A DNA stretch of 38,758 nucleotides from M55B167 sp964406095 (GTDB lineage: Bacteria > Verrucomicrobiota > Kiritimatiellia > RFP12 > UBA1067). Below are positions 8,028 through 18,500 of the stretch, one piece after another (position 1 is the first letter of the stretch; each line of letters starts with the position of its first letter). The stretch lies in the NCBI GenBank assembly GCA_964406095.1, contig CAYOQJ010000054.1, forward strand, positions 1-38,758, written 5' to 3'. The position numbers and the translations under genes are program-made. The notes beneath the pieces were generated by a model. The model did not search any database. It saw only the letters and a program-made list of their open reading frames with translations, and was not told where the DNA came from.

Positions 8028-8798
8028 ATGCAGCTATTACACGTCAGAGCGATGGTGGTTGTTTTATTTGCTTTAAACGGATTTGGTAGTGCAGAGACCC
8101 AAGCAGGCGCCGGTCGCGCAACTGCTGATCAAGAACTCACCGGCGCGGCACATAACAGCTCGTCCACACACGCGAGGGATACGGATAAGAGTCCGTCATT
8201 CAAAACCGGCGAAAAAAACCGTGCCGGAAGGATGGTTGTGCATGAACAACACCATTCCAAACCCAAACAGTTGTGGGCAAACTCTTTCATTTTTCGTGAA
8301 CTGCCGCTTCTGGATAAGCAGGGCCGCATACAGGAAGATCAGCAGCTTGATCAGAACCTCCCAGCCACTGAACGCATCTGCGGCTTTCTGAAATTTGAAT
8401 CCTGGTACAACCATCCGCCGGCGAATTATACCGGCAAATTTGTGCTAATTGAATTTGCCGCAAGTTGGTGCGGGGCTTGCAAGCGCAGTCTCAAACACAT
8501 TGAGCATTTCCACGAGACCTTTCCGGAAGAATTGGTTGTTATCAGCATCTTTGAGACCAGTGCGCAACAGAATAACGATTTCCCGCGAATCGGTGCCGGG
8601 CGTGCCATCAAACACAGTATCGCAATAGACACACAACGTCGCTGCGCCAACGCGCTCGGCGTTTACGGCATTCCACATGCCATTCTGATCGAGCCTGATG
8701 CAGGTGTCATTGTCTGGGAAGGGATGGTGCATCAGCAGGGATATGAACTGACCGATGAACTGCTGCGCAAATTTTTCGCTCTAGGATTGGCGAAGTGA
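8028..8798 (+). CDS. Exported thioredoxin-like (TlpA/redoxin) protein
   Basis: Probable extracytoplasmic thiol-disulfide oxidoreductase of 256 residues. Residues 1-22 form a signal peptide. Residues 24-85 are a low-complexity linker rich in Ser, Thr, Ala and His. The thioredoxin fold begins near residue 135 (GKFVLIEFAASWCGAC), with the redox-active pair C148-G-A-C151. The cis-proline is P216 in GVYGIPHAIL. C118 lies outside the motif. The family reduces or resolves disulfides in exported or c-type cytochrome proteins, but no such partner is adjacent. It is followed after 76 bp by a lipoprotein gene on the same strand, so the two may be co-transcribed. The start is the ATG that gives the signal peptide; its ribosome site is poor. 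Confidence 0.85.
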   Translation: MQLLHVRAMVVVLFALNGFGSAETQAGAGRATADQELTGAAHNSSSTHARDTDKSPSFKTGEKNRAGRMVVHEQHHSKPKQLWANSFIFRELPLLDKQGRIQEDQQLDQNLPATERICGFLKFESWYNHPPANYTGKFVLIEFAASWCGACKRSLKHIEHFHETFPEELVVISIFETSAQQNNDFPRIGAGRAIKHSIAIDTQRRCANALGVYGIPHAILIEPDAGVIVWEGMVHQQGYELTDELLRKFFALGLAK

Positions 8799-8874
8799 CA
8801 AGCCGCTTTGCGTAGAGGACAGCGTGCATAGATCACAGAGTATTTACTGAGTAGCTTTTTGACAGAATTATAGG

Positions 8875-9885
8875 ATGAATATGACTTATCTTAAAAATTT
8901 GTGGAACTTGCGCATTATCGTTTTAGTCGCACTCTGTGGCTGTGCAACAGGAAAAACGATTCTTGACCGGAATCTCATCGACGATCCCACGTTTACCAAC
9001 TGGTTTACCATCAAGGGACTAGGTGCCGGCATTGACGACGGTAAAAAACAAGGCATCTTTCCCTCTTCCCGTGAGAGCATCGGAAAACCAGCTTGGCACA
9101 TTGCACAGTGGGCCTCCAGATACAACTTTGCCGATCCGGCAACAACGACCACTACAGAAATTTCCAAGCATGTGTTCGAAATGCGGAATCCATCCAAAAT
9201 TTTCCGTGTCGACAGTTTGAACGGGGTGGTTGATATGGGGCTCTTTGCCTCGGCCTGCTATGACAAACCACGCCAGAAGAATGAATACTGGCCTCATCTG
9301 CTGATCTCAACCTCTTTCACCGAACCACGTGTCCCAGATGGAAACTGCCGAGTGATAAACATTAAAAAGTTGACTCTCAACCTCGATTGCAAACTGCTTG
9401 CGTTCACCGACAAACATCCCGGTGCCGATCCCTCGCTGCATGCCGCCCAGTTTCTACTGCATATCGTCGTACAGAATCTCACCCGCGACGATGACGGTTA
9501 CGGCGACATGATCTGGTTCGGTGTACCTATTTTTGATAACCGCAAGGAGATAATCACTGAACACTTCAGTAAAGACAGAGGCAAGCCGGACGCCTCCGGC
9601 AAGTTTATTTTCGGCATGGCCCACGAGGCGGTACGTCCCATGGGAACCACCTTCTTCAAGGATGGCAAGATCGCCGCCGGCGAAAATACATCGCCAGTTC
9701 CCACGCACGCCGACCTGCTACCATGGATCCACTATGCCTTCCAACTCGCCCGCAAAAACGGATTTATGCGGACAACCTCATTCCGCGATTTATATGTGAG
9801 TGCCATGAACCTCGGCTGGGAGATGCCCGGAACCTACGACGCAACCATGCGCGTCAGCAATCTTGCGCTGATCGCTGAGTATTAA
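8875..9885 (+). CDS. Lipoprotein of unknown function
   Basis: I do not recognise this 336-residue family. It begins with a short charged stretch, a hydrophobic segment and a lipobox-like VALCGC, with C23 as the probable lipidated cysteine, so it is likely tethered to a membrane outside the cytoplasm. The mature part is rich in aromatic residues and has no obvious catalytic signature; the mixed hydrophobic pattern suggests a beta-sandwich, perhaps binding carbohydrate, but this is a guess. The ATG at 8881, six codon-frame bases downstream, has better spacing to AGG at 8872-8874 and may be the true start. Its neighbours are the thioredoxin-like gene upstream and a truncated repeat protein downstream. 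Confidence 0.7.
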   Translation: MNMTYLKNLWNLRIIVLVALCGCATGKTILDRNLIDDPTFTNWFTIKGLGAGIDDGKKQGIFPSSRESIGKPAWHIAQWASRYNFADPATTTTTEISKHVFEMRNPSKIFRVDSLNGVVDMGLFASACYDKPRQKNEYWPHLLISTSFTEPRVPDGNCRVINIKKLTLNLDCKLLAFTDKHPGADPSLHAAQFLLHIVVQNLTRDDDGYGDMIWFGVPIFDNRKEIITEHFSKDRGKPDASGKFIFGMAHEAVRPMGTTFFKDGKIAAGENTSPVPTHADLLPWIHYAFQLARKNGFMRTTSFRDLYVSAMNLGWEMPGTYDATMRVSNLALIAEY

Positions 9886-9950
9886 CTCTTTCTAACCCAA
9901 TTGCTTTAAAAAGATCGCGTTTAACTGCCTTCGGAAAGGGGAACAGCGAA

Positions 9951-9968
9951 AATCCTAATTTCAGGATT
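9951..9968. repeat. Short inverted repeat before the truncated repeat-protein gene
   Basis: AATCCT (9951-9956) and AGGATT (9963-9968) are exact reverse complements with a 6-nt spacer. The following reading frame opens just after TGA at 9973-9975. It may be a weak terminator of the lipoprotein gene; short repeats of this size also arise by chance. Confidence 0.4.
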
Positions 9969-9984
9969 CATTTGACAATATGGT

Positions 9985-11290
9985 TGTGAAAGATTACGCG
10001 ATTCGTATTCAACCGCAGCCATCATGAACGGCACCGGCCTGCCTCGTTTGCCAGCCAACCCCTACTATTTTATCAACAATGGCACCACCGCCACCTGTCA
10101 ATTCCAAGTCTTTAACAATCTGCACACCAAATGCGTAAAGGTGGAGTTTATTCAGAGCGGAGAAGATATAACCGCCCAAATCCTTTACGCCAAGAATATC
10201 GAGGGCAATCAGCTCGGTATCGATTTTGACAGCAACGGCTCAAACTATCCGATTGTAACCTCTGATGATGCGCCAGAAATCGGCTACGGCGTGGAACAGG
10301 TGTCGCTGCTGCTGACAGAGCGTCACTACGAACCTTTTCTAACCGATCAATCAACTGTTATCTTCCCGAACACGGCACTCACCGAGTGCGCAGAGCTCTC
10401 CGCCTCTATGGGTGGCAATATGATAGATGGCTCCCCCTTCCCAGCAACGGTCGTTTTCTTCAGCAACAACGGGGCCAGCGCATCAGCTCAGGTTCAGAGT
10501 TTTAATGGCAATTTTATGAAGTGCGTTAAAATCGAGCTGACGCAAAGTGGCAGTGATGTGGCCGCGCGGGTACTTGAAGCCTGGCATATTCCGATGGCTC
10601 ATTACTACATGATCGGAATTGATTTTGAGAGTGTGGACACCATTTCGCATGCACTGGCCACCGGTTTCACCACCGGTGCTTACGGAGTCTGTCAATTGCG
10701 TTTGGAAACCGCAGATGCCGGAACGCTGCGACTGACAGCCACCAACAGCTACAGCGGCGCAACAGATATCAACGGCGGCACACTTGCAATCAGCGGTGGT
10801 GGCCAACTCGGCGGCGACAGTTACACCAACACCATTGTCAATAACTCGCAACTGCGCTTCGAAAGCAGTGCCGATCAGATTCTGAGCAATGACATCTCCG
10901 GTGTCGGCACTCTACTAAAGAGCAGTTCGGCCAAAAGTATTGCACCGCTGACCAGCACCCTGACCGTCAGCAATACGGATTTTATCAACATCCTGAATAA
11001 CGCCATCCTGGCTGACTGTGTTGAAATCAGCGGTGTTCTGGGTGGTTCTTCCATCAATCCGGAGGTGCCGGCCACTGTGTTTTACTTTGAAAACAATGGC
11101 ACCAATGCCACCTGTCAGTTTCAGATTCTGGACGGCGGTCACACCAAATGCTCAAAGGTGGAGTTCAGACAGAATGGTGCTCACATATCCGCTAAGCGCG
11201 TTTATACCAGAGTTCTCATTAGTGAGCATAATCTCGGTTTCGACTTCGATACCGGTGGTACGGATGGTTACAATTATCAGGTGGTTGAAA
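9985..11290 (+). repeat. Three diverged copies of a module of about 100 residues
   Basis: Copies begin at about 9985, 10387 and 11017. Each opens with Cys-x-x-hydrophobic and continues to F-x-N-N-G, then x-KC-x-K-(V/I)-E-(F/L)-x-Q-(S/N)-G, then an A-(K/R)-x-(L/V) strand and a G-(I/F)-D-F motif. Examples are KCVKVEFIQSG, KCVKIELTQSG and KCSKVEFRQNG. The first copy starts upstream of the only available ATG, which shows that coding sequence has been lost. Confidence 0.75.
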
Positions 11291-12348
11291 CCAGCATGTT
11301 TTTTAACCGGCACTCGCATTTGACGCTCTCGGGCACAAACAGCGTCAGCATCTACAGTGGTGGATCTGTGGTGGAAAAGGGGCGACTGGCGGTTAACGGC
11401 AACCCGTCGTCCCTGCCGGAAAGCGGAGGAATTATTGTACGTAAAGATGCCGAACTGCTGCTGAATGTACCCGGCGACCTCGGACCGAGCGGTACAGTCG
11501 GTGGTAACAACCCGATCTATGTTCAGGGTGGACGCTTAACTATCAACGGCAGATTCAATGCGGGAAATGCACGCAAAATAGCAATCGACGGTGGCATTCT
11601 GGAGGGCACATGCTACGATAATAACGGGATTGATAACTACAACTACATCAACAATCTGGCTTTGCTGAATGGCGCAGTTGTAACCGGTTACAAAATGCGA
11701 GTGGGATTTGTTTCAGTTCCCGCTTTCTATGTTATGGGAACCAACAGCGCATCGATTACCGCCGGAATCCGGTTGACCCGGCATAACCCGGCACCGGATC
11801 AACCGTTCACTATAAATGTGGCCAATGCCACAGATGATGCGGAACCCGATCTCTATATTTCCGGTGACATCACAGACTTCGGCGGAACTCTCAGTGGCAT
11901 GCCGATCCTGAAAACCGGCGCAGGCAGTATCAGTTTTTCCGGCAATAACAGCTATACCGGATTAACGACTGTCGCCGCAGGCACACTGGTGCTGGCGAGC
12001 GACACCGCGCTGAAAAGCGACAACCGGATGCTACTCGACGGCGGCGCGCTTGAGATGCAAGGGTTTGCCAATCAGATCGGCACCTTGAGTGTGGGCGCAA
12101 ACGGTGGTGAGATCCGACTCGGCGATGGCGCTCTGTACTTTGCCGACAGCTCAACTTCTGAATGGAACGGCACTCTGACCCTGACCGGCACGTTGCAGGA
12201 AAACACACTCCGCTTCGGTAACGACAGCACAGCACTGACCAAAGCGCAACTGGATGCAATCAGTTACGACAGTGACCTATCCATCCGCATCAACAACTCC
12301 GGCTATCTGACCGCAACTCCCAGCGCAACCTTAATTATCATCCGTTAG
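10024..12348 (+). CDS. Autotransporter-like beta-repeat protein, probably 5'-truncated
   Basis: 774 residues of beta-helix/beta-sandwich type, as in the large surface proteins of PVC bacteria. It has three diverged copies of a module with KC-x-K-V-E-F-x-Q-x-G. Several autotransporter-associated beta-strand motifs follow, such as TATNSYSGATDINGGTLAISGGGQLGG (split by me as TNSYSGATDINGGTLAI) and NNSYTGLTTVAAGTLVLAS near 640-660. It ends with a motif typical of such proteins (LTKAQLDAISYDSDLSIRI) and a final TLIIIR. There is no signal peptide, lipobox or Shine-Dalgarno sequence. The first module extends upstream of the ATG to a Cys codon at 9985, just after an in-frame TGA at 9973-9975. The gene is therefore best read as a 3' remnant of a larger exported protein. 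The binding partner is unknown. Confidence 0.65.
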   Translation: MNGTGLPRLPANPYYFINNGTTATCQFQVFNNLHTKCVKVEFIQSGEDITAQILYAKNIEGNQLGIDFDSNGSNYPIVTSDDAPEIGYGVEQVSLLLTERHYEPFLTDQSTVIFPNTALTECAELSASMGGNMIDGSPFPATVVFFSNNGASASAQVQSFNGNFMKCVKIELTQSGSDVAARVLEAWHIPMAHYYMIGIDFESVDTISHALATGFTTGAYGVCQLRLETADAGTLRLTATNSYSGATDINGGTLAISGGGQLGGDSYTNTIVNNSQLRFESSADQILSNDISGVGTLLKSSSAKSIAPLTSTLTVSNTDFINILNNAILADCVEISGVLGGSSINPEVPATVFYFENNGTNATCQFQILDGGHTKCSKVEFRQNGAHISAKRVYTRVLISEHNLGFDFDTGGTDGYNYQVVETSMFFNRHSHLTLSGTNSVSIYSGGSVVEKGRLAVNGNPSSLPESGGIIVRKDAELLLNVPGDLGPSGTVGGNNPIYVQGGRLTINGRFNAGNARKIAIDGGILEGTCYDNNGIDNYNYINNLALLNGAVVTGYKMRVGFVSVPAFYVMGTNSASITAGIRLTRHNPAPDQPFTINVANATDDAEPDLYISGDITDFGGTLSGMPILKTGAGSISFSGNNSYTGLTTVAAGTLVLASDTALKSDNRMLLDGGALEMQGFANQIGTLSVGANGGEIRLGDGALYFADSSTSEWNGTLTLTGTLQENTLRFGNDSTALTKAQLDAISYDSDLSIRINNSGYLTATPSATLIIIR

Positions 12349-12436
12349 TGGCCTAAAAGACAGAAGACCGGATCAGAGCGTCAGAGAAAGCTGGAGCAAT
12401 GCGATAGCGGCTAGGTCGCAATGAAACCAAGTCCAT

Positions 12437-14515
12437 TTAACGGGTGCTTGAACCTTCTCCATAGATTTTAAGTTTGCGAAAACTGATCTCATCATTGCTA
12501 GCCATCAGGGCTATAACGCGTTTGGGTTCGCGCAGAATGCCATCTTTTACACGCAGAATGGCATTGCCGATCTGCACCGCCATTTCAGCTCCGCGGAAGC
12601 TGACACGCATTGTCTGCCACTCATCTGGTTCAAAGTTTAATTTTTCCTCAGCCAGTGTTGTATGGACTGCGCTTTTGTGTTCGGTTTCAAAGCCATGCAG
12701 AACGGTACATACAATTGACAGATTATGCGGCATGACATTTACAAGAAAAATTTTATTCGCCTGATGGCTTTGTATCCGCAGTGTGTGGGCGGCGAAAAGT
12801 GGCTGATTCAATTCGTAGATAATATCGCAGTCGCGCTGATTCAGAAGGGTGCGCACGGCGGCACCGGTTTTATCACGCCGATCCTGCCTGCCATACAAAA
12901 CACCGTCCGAGGCCCGCCATTGTCCTCGCACGATTGACCACGGTGCTTCAGGCAGATCTGTAAATTTACTGCTGTAAATCACAGTTTGAGTGATCGGAGT
13001 GAGCGGTGCCCTTTTCGGGCGTGGCGGTGGCGACGGCGGCAGTTCGCGGCTGTAACCACCGTTGCGGTAACGTTCCAACAGTTGCTCGAGTTCAGTAGCC
13101 ATTTCAGGGTAATCTTTGATCCGGTCACGGCTCTCGGCAATATCGTCGGATAGATTATAGAGCTGCTTTCTGAACTGATCGCGCCGCAGCTTGAGAGCAC
13201 CACTGCGGGTGGCGGGATGAAAAATACCTTCAATCCACTTCCATGCACCGCGTCGGATCGCAAAATTTCCGTCGGCACTGTGTACGATCAGATCTCTGCG
13301 GATTGGCGAGCTGTATTTTTTATCCAACCAGGCTGGCAACATGTTATAGCTGTCCTCAGCCTCTATAGCGACCGCTGGTAGTGGCTCCCCGACCAGGGCT
13401 GCGACAGTCGCCAGTGTATCACTCAGACTGAGGGTTTCGTTACAAACCGTTCGGGCGGGCACATGCCCGGGCCAGCGTAGCAGATAGGGAACGCGGAAGC
13501 CACCCTCCCAAACATCGTGTTTGCCGCCGCGGAAGGGGCCGGATACTTTGAGACCAGCTTTATAGGCATCAGTCGACTCTCCCGCTTTAGTCGGTTTAAA
13601 AACGCCGCCGTTATCGCTGGTGAATAAAACCAGGGTGTTTTGAGTGAAACCCTTGCGATCAAGTGCGTCGAGCACCCTACCTACAGAGAGATCAAGTTCA
13701 TGAATCCAATCACCATAAGCTCCGGCCTTGCTGGTGCCCTTGGTTTTGACGGAGGGGGTCACGGGATTGTGAATCGCCACCGGGGTAAAATAGAGAAAGA
13801 AAGGCTTGTCGGACGACTGCCGCTCAAGCCACTCAATGGCCCTGGTCGTTATAAAGGGCATCACCTCTTCATCCACACGATGCGGCGCATCCAATCCTAA
13901 AAAGGATTTGTCTCTGAAGTTTTTACCAGTTTTACCAGGACTCAATTGTTTAGAACGCAAACCCACGACCCTATGATTTTCAACGTAAACTCCTGATATA
14001 TCGCCATGATTCGCCGGCACGCCGAAATGATAGTCAAAGCCGATTTCGAGTGGCCCGGGCTTCAACTCCCCGGTATAATCAGTTACCGGAGCATCACCGT
14101 ATCCCAGGTGCCATTTACCAACCGCGGCGGTATTGTAACCATGGTTTTTAAGCAGTGACGCCAGATTTAGGCGGTCGGGTTCGATATGCAACGGAGAGGT
14201 TGTACCCAATACCTCGTGTTTAAGTGAGGTGCGCCAGCAGTAGCGACCGGTCAATACCGAATAACGGGTGGGAGCACAGACCGATGAGGTGGTGTTGGCA
14301 TCGGTGAAGCGGCGTCCCTCCGACGCCAGACGGTCGATATTCGGTGTGTTGATCAGTGCCGGATCGGCTCCGTAACAGGTAGAGCTGCCATAACCGAAAT
14401 CGTCACTCAAAATCAGGACAATATTGGGTTTTAGACTCTGCGCCTGAGTGTTTATGAATACCGGCAGCAACATTACCAGCAGAATTATTATTGTTTTGAT
14501 ACCGTTTTTCTTCAT
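12437..14515 (-). CDS. Exported sulfatase with extra C-terminal domain
   Basis: Arylsulfatase-A-like enzyme of 692 residues with a signal peptide (1-26). Metal and active-site residues are visible: LILSDDFGYG near 34-43, C80-A-P-T-R as the formylglycine site, GKWH at 133-136, AIHNP around 247-251 and TSDNGG with D301 and N302. Residues up to about 500 form the sulfatase unit. A proline-rich linker (PPSPPPRPKRAP) follows, then about 180 residues (509-692) that look like a LamG/DUF1080-type concanavalin-like fold (VRGQWRASDGVLYG, EWQTMRVSFRG). That would suit carbohydrate binding, but it is an inference. The ribosome site AAAGG precedes the ATG. It lies 47 bp downstream of the SWIM gene on the same strand. 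The substrate is unknown; the maturase is not in the window. Confidence 0.93.
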   Translation of the reverse strand: MKKNGIKTIIILLVMLLPVFINTQAQSLKPNIVLILSDDFGYGSSTCYGADPALINTPNIDRLASEGRRFTDANTTSSVCAPTRYSVLTGRYCWRTSLKHEVLGTTSPLHIEPDRLNLASLLKNHGYNTAAVGKWHLGYGDAPVTDYTGELKPGPLEIGFDYHFGVPANHGDISGVYVENHRVVGLRSKQLSPGKTGKNFRDKSFLGLDAPHRVDEEVMPFITTRAIEWLERQSSDKPFFLYFTPVAIHNPVTPSVKTKGTSKAGAYGDWIHELDLSVGRVLDALDRKGFTQNTLVLFTSDNGGVFKPTKAGESTDAYKAGLKVSGPFRGGKHDVWEGGFRVPYLLRWPGHVPARTVCNETLSLSDTLATVAALVGEPLPAVAIEAEDSYNMLPAWLDKKYSSPIRRDLIVHSADGNFAIRRGAWKWIEGIFHPATRSGALKLRRDQFRKQLYNLSDDIAESRDRIKDYPEMATELEQLLERYRNGGYSRELPPSPPPRPKRAPLTPITQTVIYSSKFTDLPEAPWSIVRGQWRASDGVLYGRQDRRDKTGAAVRTLLNQRDCDIIYELNQPLFAAHTLRIQSHQANKIFLVNVMPHNLSIVCTVLHGFETEHKSAVHTTLAEEKLNFEPDEWQTMRVSFRGAEMAVQIGNAILRVKDGILREPKRVIALMASNDEISFRKLKIYGEGSSTR

Positions 14516-14562
14516 AGTTAACCTTTGTTGTACTCGGTTTGCCGTTGAGAAGCCTTCAAATG

Positions 14563-15504
14563 TTACATTTTAAGCAATGTCGCATCGATAGTCATTTTTT
14601 TATGACGCAGATTAAGATTAGCCCCTTTGATCACGATTTTCTCATCTTCGCGGCGCACATCAAGCGGTTCATCGAGCCAGACCTTCCAGCCGCGGACGGC
14701 TGCTCTGTCATACAAATTCTCCAGAGTATCTATAAATCTACCTTGCCCGCGCCAGAAGGGAATGGCTCCGAGGCGGTGAAGCAGGGGCGCTTTGGTTTCC
14801 AGCTGTTCCTCAACACCCAAATCCCGGATTTCTCGCAGTGCTTCGATGTCTCCATAATAACTGCTGATATCCGGATGCTTTTTCCGGCACTTTTCAGCGA
14901 CCGCTTTTCGGGCAGGTTGCACGGTTTCGGCTGTGAAAATATCCGTGCGTGTTATTCCGCGTAATTCCAACAGCAGCAGGGGATTTTTTGAGATTTCCTC
15001 ACCCAAAAGATAATAGACCGCAGCGAGGTGTTTGCATGGATTGGCCCAATCAGGACAACTGCAGCGACTTACAAGATCATGTTCTTTGACAGGAAAGAGC
15101 TGACAGCCGAATTTTTGCAGCAGTGTTTCGATTTCAAGCGGCAAATCACCCACCAGCAAACGGGCTATGATGACCGGATTTTTGCGCATCTGCTCCACCA
15201 CCTTTTTAACGGAGGCCGGAGCGAGGCTTTTAAAGCTGATGAAGCTCTCATAGGGCTCTTTGCGAGCCCCCTGCACCACCGCCCGCACCATACCGGGCAC
15301 AACAGTCATTGCGGAGACCTGACCTGCTTCAGCGTAGTTACGTCCACGGCCCAGCCTTGCCCCCAATTGAAACTGTTCCATCATGTCGATCCAGCGCCGA
15401 CCCCACCAGACACGCACATAGCCATTACTGCCGGGACACTGTGATCTGATACCACCGTAAACAGCTAGCGGATTGCGCAGAGGATAATTCCGTTTTCTAC
15501 TCAT
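14563..15504 (-). CDS. SWIM zinc-finger protein paired with SNF2 helicase
   Basis: 313 residues with a SWIM zinc finger: C148-x-C150 ... C157-x-H159 in RCSCPDWANPCKHL. The family name comes from SWI2/SNF2 and MuDR proteins, and bacterial members usually sit next to a SNF2-type ATPase, as here. The SNF2 stop (15508-15510) is only 3 nt before this ATG at 15504, and GGAG lies just upstream, so translation is probably coupled. The N-terminal half (YVRVWWGRRWIDMME) is a conserved lead-in of this family. It probably binds DNA or a protein partner for the helicase; the exact role of these bacterial pairs is not known. The C-terminal third has no recognisable motif. Confidence 0.9.
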   Translation of the reverse strand: MSRKRNYPLRNPLAVYGGIRSQCPGSNGYVRVWWGRRWIDMMEQFQLGARLGRGRNYAEAGQVSAMTVVPGMVRAVVQGARKEPYESFISFKSLAPASVKKVVEQMRKNPVIIARLLVGDLPLEIETLLQKFGCQLFPVKEHDLVSRCSCPDWANPCKHLAAVYYLLGEEISKNPLLLLELRGITRTDIFTAETVQPARKAVAEKCRKKHPDISSYYGDIEALREIRDLGVEEQLETKAPLLHRLGAIPFWRGQGRFIDTLENLYDRAAVRGWKVWLDEPLDVRREDEKIVIKGANLNLRHKKMTIDATLLKM

Positions 15505-15507
15505 ACT

Positions 15508-18500
15508 CTAATTCTCCCCACTTTGTGCTCCGGAGAGTTGGAGTAGCTGGCGAAGTTTATTATTGGAAAGTTCCGTCAGGAATTTTTCGCCGCTACCGAC
15601 AATCTCATCGCTCAGGATCAGCTTGCTTGACATCAGGGTGTCGATCCTTTCCTCTAGTGTGCCAGCACAGATGAACTTATGCACCATGACATTTTTCTGT
15701 TGCCCGATCCTGAACGCCCGATCTGTCGCCTGATTTTCAACAGCTGGATTCCACCAGCGATCAAAGTGAAAAACATGGTTTGCTCTGGTCAGATTTAAAC
15801 CGGTGCCCCCCGCTTTAAGCGAAAGTATAAACGCTGTTGGTTCTTTGGATTTTTGAAAACCTTCGATCATGTGTTCCCTTGCCTGACGGCTGGAGCCACC
15901 ATACAGAAAAGGCATATCAATCGCGAAGGTGCCACACAAATGCGTCTGCAGCAGTGCGCCCATCTGGGCATACTGAGTGAAGATCAGAGCGCTCTCCCCT
16001 ATCTGAAAAACTTCATTTAGCATCTCGACCAAGCGCTCAAGTTTTCCGGAACGGTCGGCCAGCTCATCGCTCCGTCCGAGATAGTTGGCGGGATGGTTGC
16101 AAATCTGTTTGAGGGCTGTCAGCACAGCCAGCACAGCTCCGCGTCGCTTGATTCCGCTTAACTCCTCTAATTCGCGGTTGAAACTTTCGGTTATCTCCTG
16201 ATAGAGCTGACGCTGTTCGAGTGAAAGCGTGCAGTAAACTTTGTTTTCAAACTTCTCGGGCAAATCACGGATAATCTCCTTATCGGTTTTCAGACGACGA
16301 AGTATAAAGGGCGAGGTTACTTTTCGCAGACGGTTTTTCGCTCTCGGGTCGCTACCGGACTGAATGGGTTTAAAGAAGTTGTCGCGAAACGCCTGACGTG
16401 TTCCAAGCAGTCCGGGATTCAGAAAGTCCATCAGCGACCAGATGTCGCCCACGTTATTTTCCATCGGAGTGCCGGTCAGGGCTACACGGTGATCGGCCTG
16501 AATGGCGCGTGCCACCTGGGCTTGACGGGTTGCGGAGTTTTTTATGTTCTGCGCTTCATCAGCCACAAAGATCGACCATTTGATGCGTTTAAGCGTGCGA
16601 TAATCACGGTACAGCAGGGTATAGCTGGTAATCAGAACATCGCAGTGCCTTAATTCCTCCATCAGTCTTTCATCTTTACAACGTCGCAGGCCGTGGTGCA
16701 ACATACACTTTAAACTCGGAGCGAAGCAATTGAGTTCATGCATCCAGTTCCCGAGTATTGAAGTCGGCCCGGCAATCAGAACCGGTTTAAAGCTGCTCTG
16801 TTTTTTCAGATGTAATATAAAAGCGATGGCCTGGATAGTCTTGCCAAGCCCCATATCATCGGCCAGACATGCTCCCAACCCCCATTCACTTAAAAAAACA
16901 AGCCAGCTCAAGCCGCGTTTCTGGTAGGGTCTTAATCTGCCTTTCAACTCGGCGGGCTGAGCGATTCGTCGAAAGGTATTTTCACCTCGCAGCGTTTTGA
17001 TAAAATCTGCAATCCAGCCTTGCCCATGTAGATTATTTATCTCCATATTGCTCAATTTACGACTACCGCTGAGTGCCAGCTGCATGATTTCACGGGCGGA
17101 ACAGATTTCACGGCGTTTTCTCTTCCATATTCGCAAAGCCTCTTGTAGCTGGTTCAGATTTATTTCGATCCAGCGTCCGCGGAAATAAACCAGCGGTGAG
17201 TGACCATCCAGCAGCTCTTCTAGCTCTTTCGGAGTAACAGGCTCACCCTCCAGCGTGACGCTCCACTCTATCTCGAATTTGGCATCGAGTGTTTTGTTTC
17301 TCTGATCTCGCTGTGAATGTGCCAGTATTTTGGCATTGAGGGCAAAGGGCTGCTGTTTCTTTCTATCACACCACTGCGGCAACTTTATCTCGTACCCGGC
17401 TGCCCGCAGCAACGCCGCAGTCTGGTTGATGAATGTGTGCGCTTCCTGTCGGTTCAGCCGTACCACCGATTGCCTGCCTTCTATTTTAAGGCGTTCGAGC
17501 GGGAGAAAAAGCAATGTGGCCTGACCCAAAGACATCAATAGATATTCACTGATCTCCGCATCGTTAAAGAGTTTTGCGGTCTGGGGAAAATTGAAAACAC
17601 GTCCATGCTGACAATAACTTAATTTAAGATTCCACTCCTTTTTTGCAGTATCTGTCGGTTCAAACAGCTCAAAAACCAGCGTAATGTTTGCTTCACGGGC
17701 AAAATCCACCGGCCGGCGCCAGGTTTGCAGCACCCGGCTCAATTCATCCAGCTCGTCTGTTTCCGGCCAACGTATTATCGGCGAATCACCACGCAGGGCA
17801 GCCAGCCAAGCGTCATGAACACTGTAAAATTTACCTTTCAGTGCCTGAGCCCGCGAAAGAGTGGTTGTCACGCTAAGCCGGACAACCGCATCGGTTATGC
17901 TGTCCAGCAGCGTGTTCACCGCTCTGTGGCGATCGGTACTTTGAAGTGCAACTGGTGGAATAAGAGACTCTATTCTGTTCAGTCTTTCAATATCCGCTGG
18001 CGCAAGCACCGGCAGCCAGAGCGCACGATAGTGTTGACTATGATCTTTGAGTGCTGAGGGAAGGAAGCAGCCGCGGGCGATCAGCGCACCGGCAAAACGA
18101 AATAACTCTTTTAACGCGAGGAGGTCATGTCCCGCAAAAATTTCATTTCCTATATTTCTGCCAGGACAGCCACTCAGTAACGCTACCATTTGCCGCGACT
18201 CAAGACGTACCGCATGCACACTCCATTTACACAGCCCGACCCTGCTTCGATCACATGTCCGCTGATCATGTTGACCGTTGATTAGAAACTCCTGTGAAGG
18301 CAAGGGGTATTTTAATCCTTTGCTGGTGAGTGTCGGAAGAGTCAACTCAATCGTTTCCAACTCAAATTCATCCGTTTTTACACATAAAATGCTGCCTAGC
18401 AGATTTTTTAACGGTGAATGCTCAACACTAAACGGTGAATATGAATTTTCTTCGCTGGCTTTTGATAAGACTCGTTTATGATAAACATCCTGTTCAGCCC

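Noticed and set aside
8859..8864. TTGACA before the lipoprotein gene as a -35 box
   Set aside because: The matching -10 would fall inside the coding sequence, past both possible start codons.
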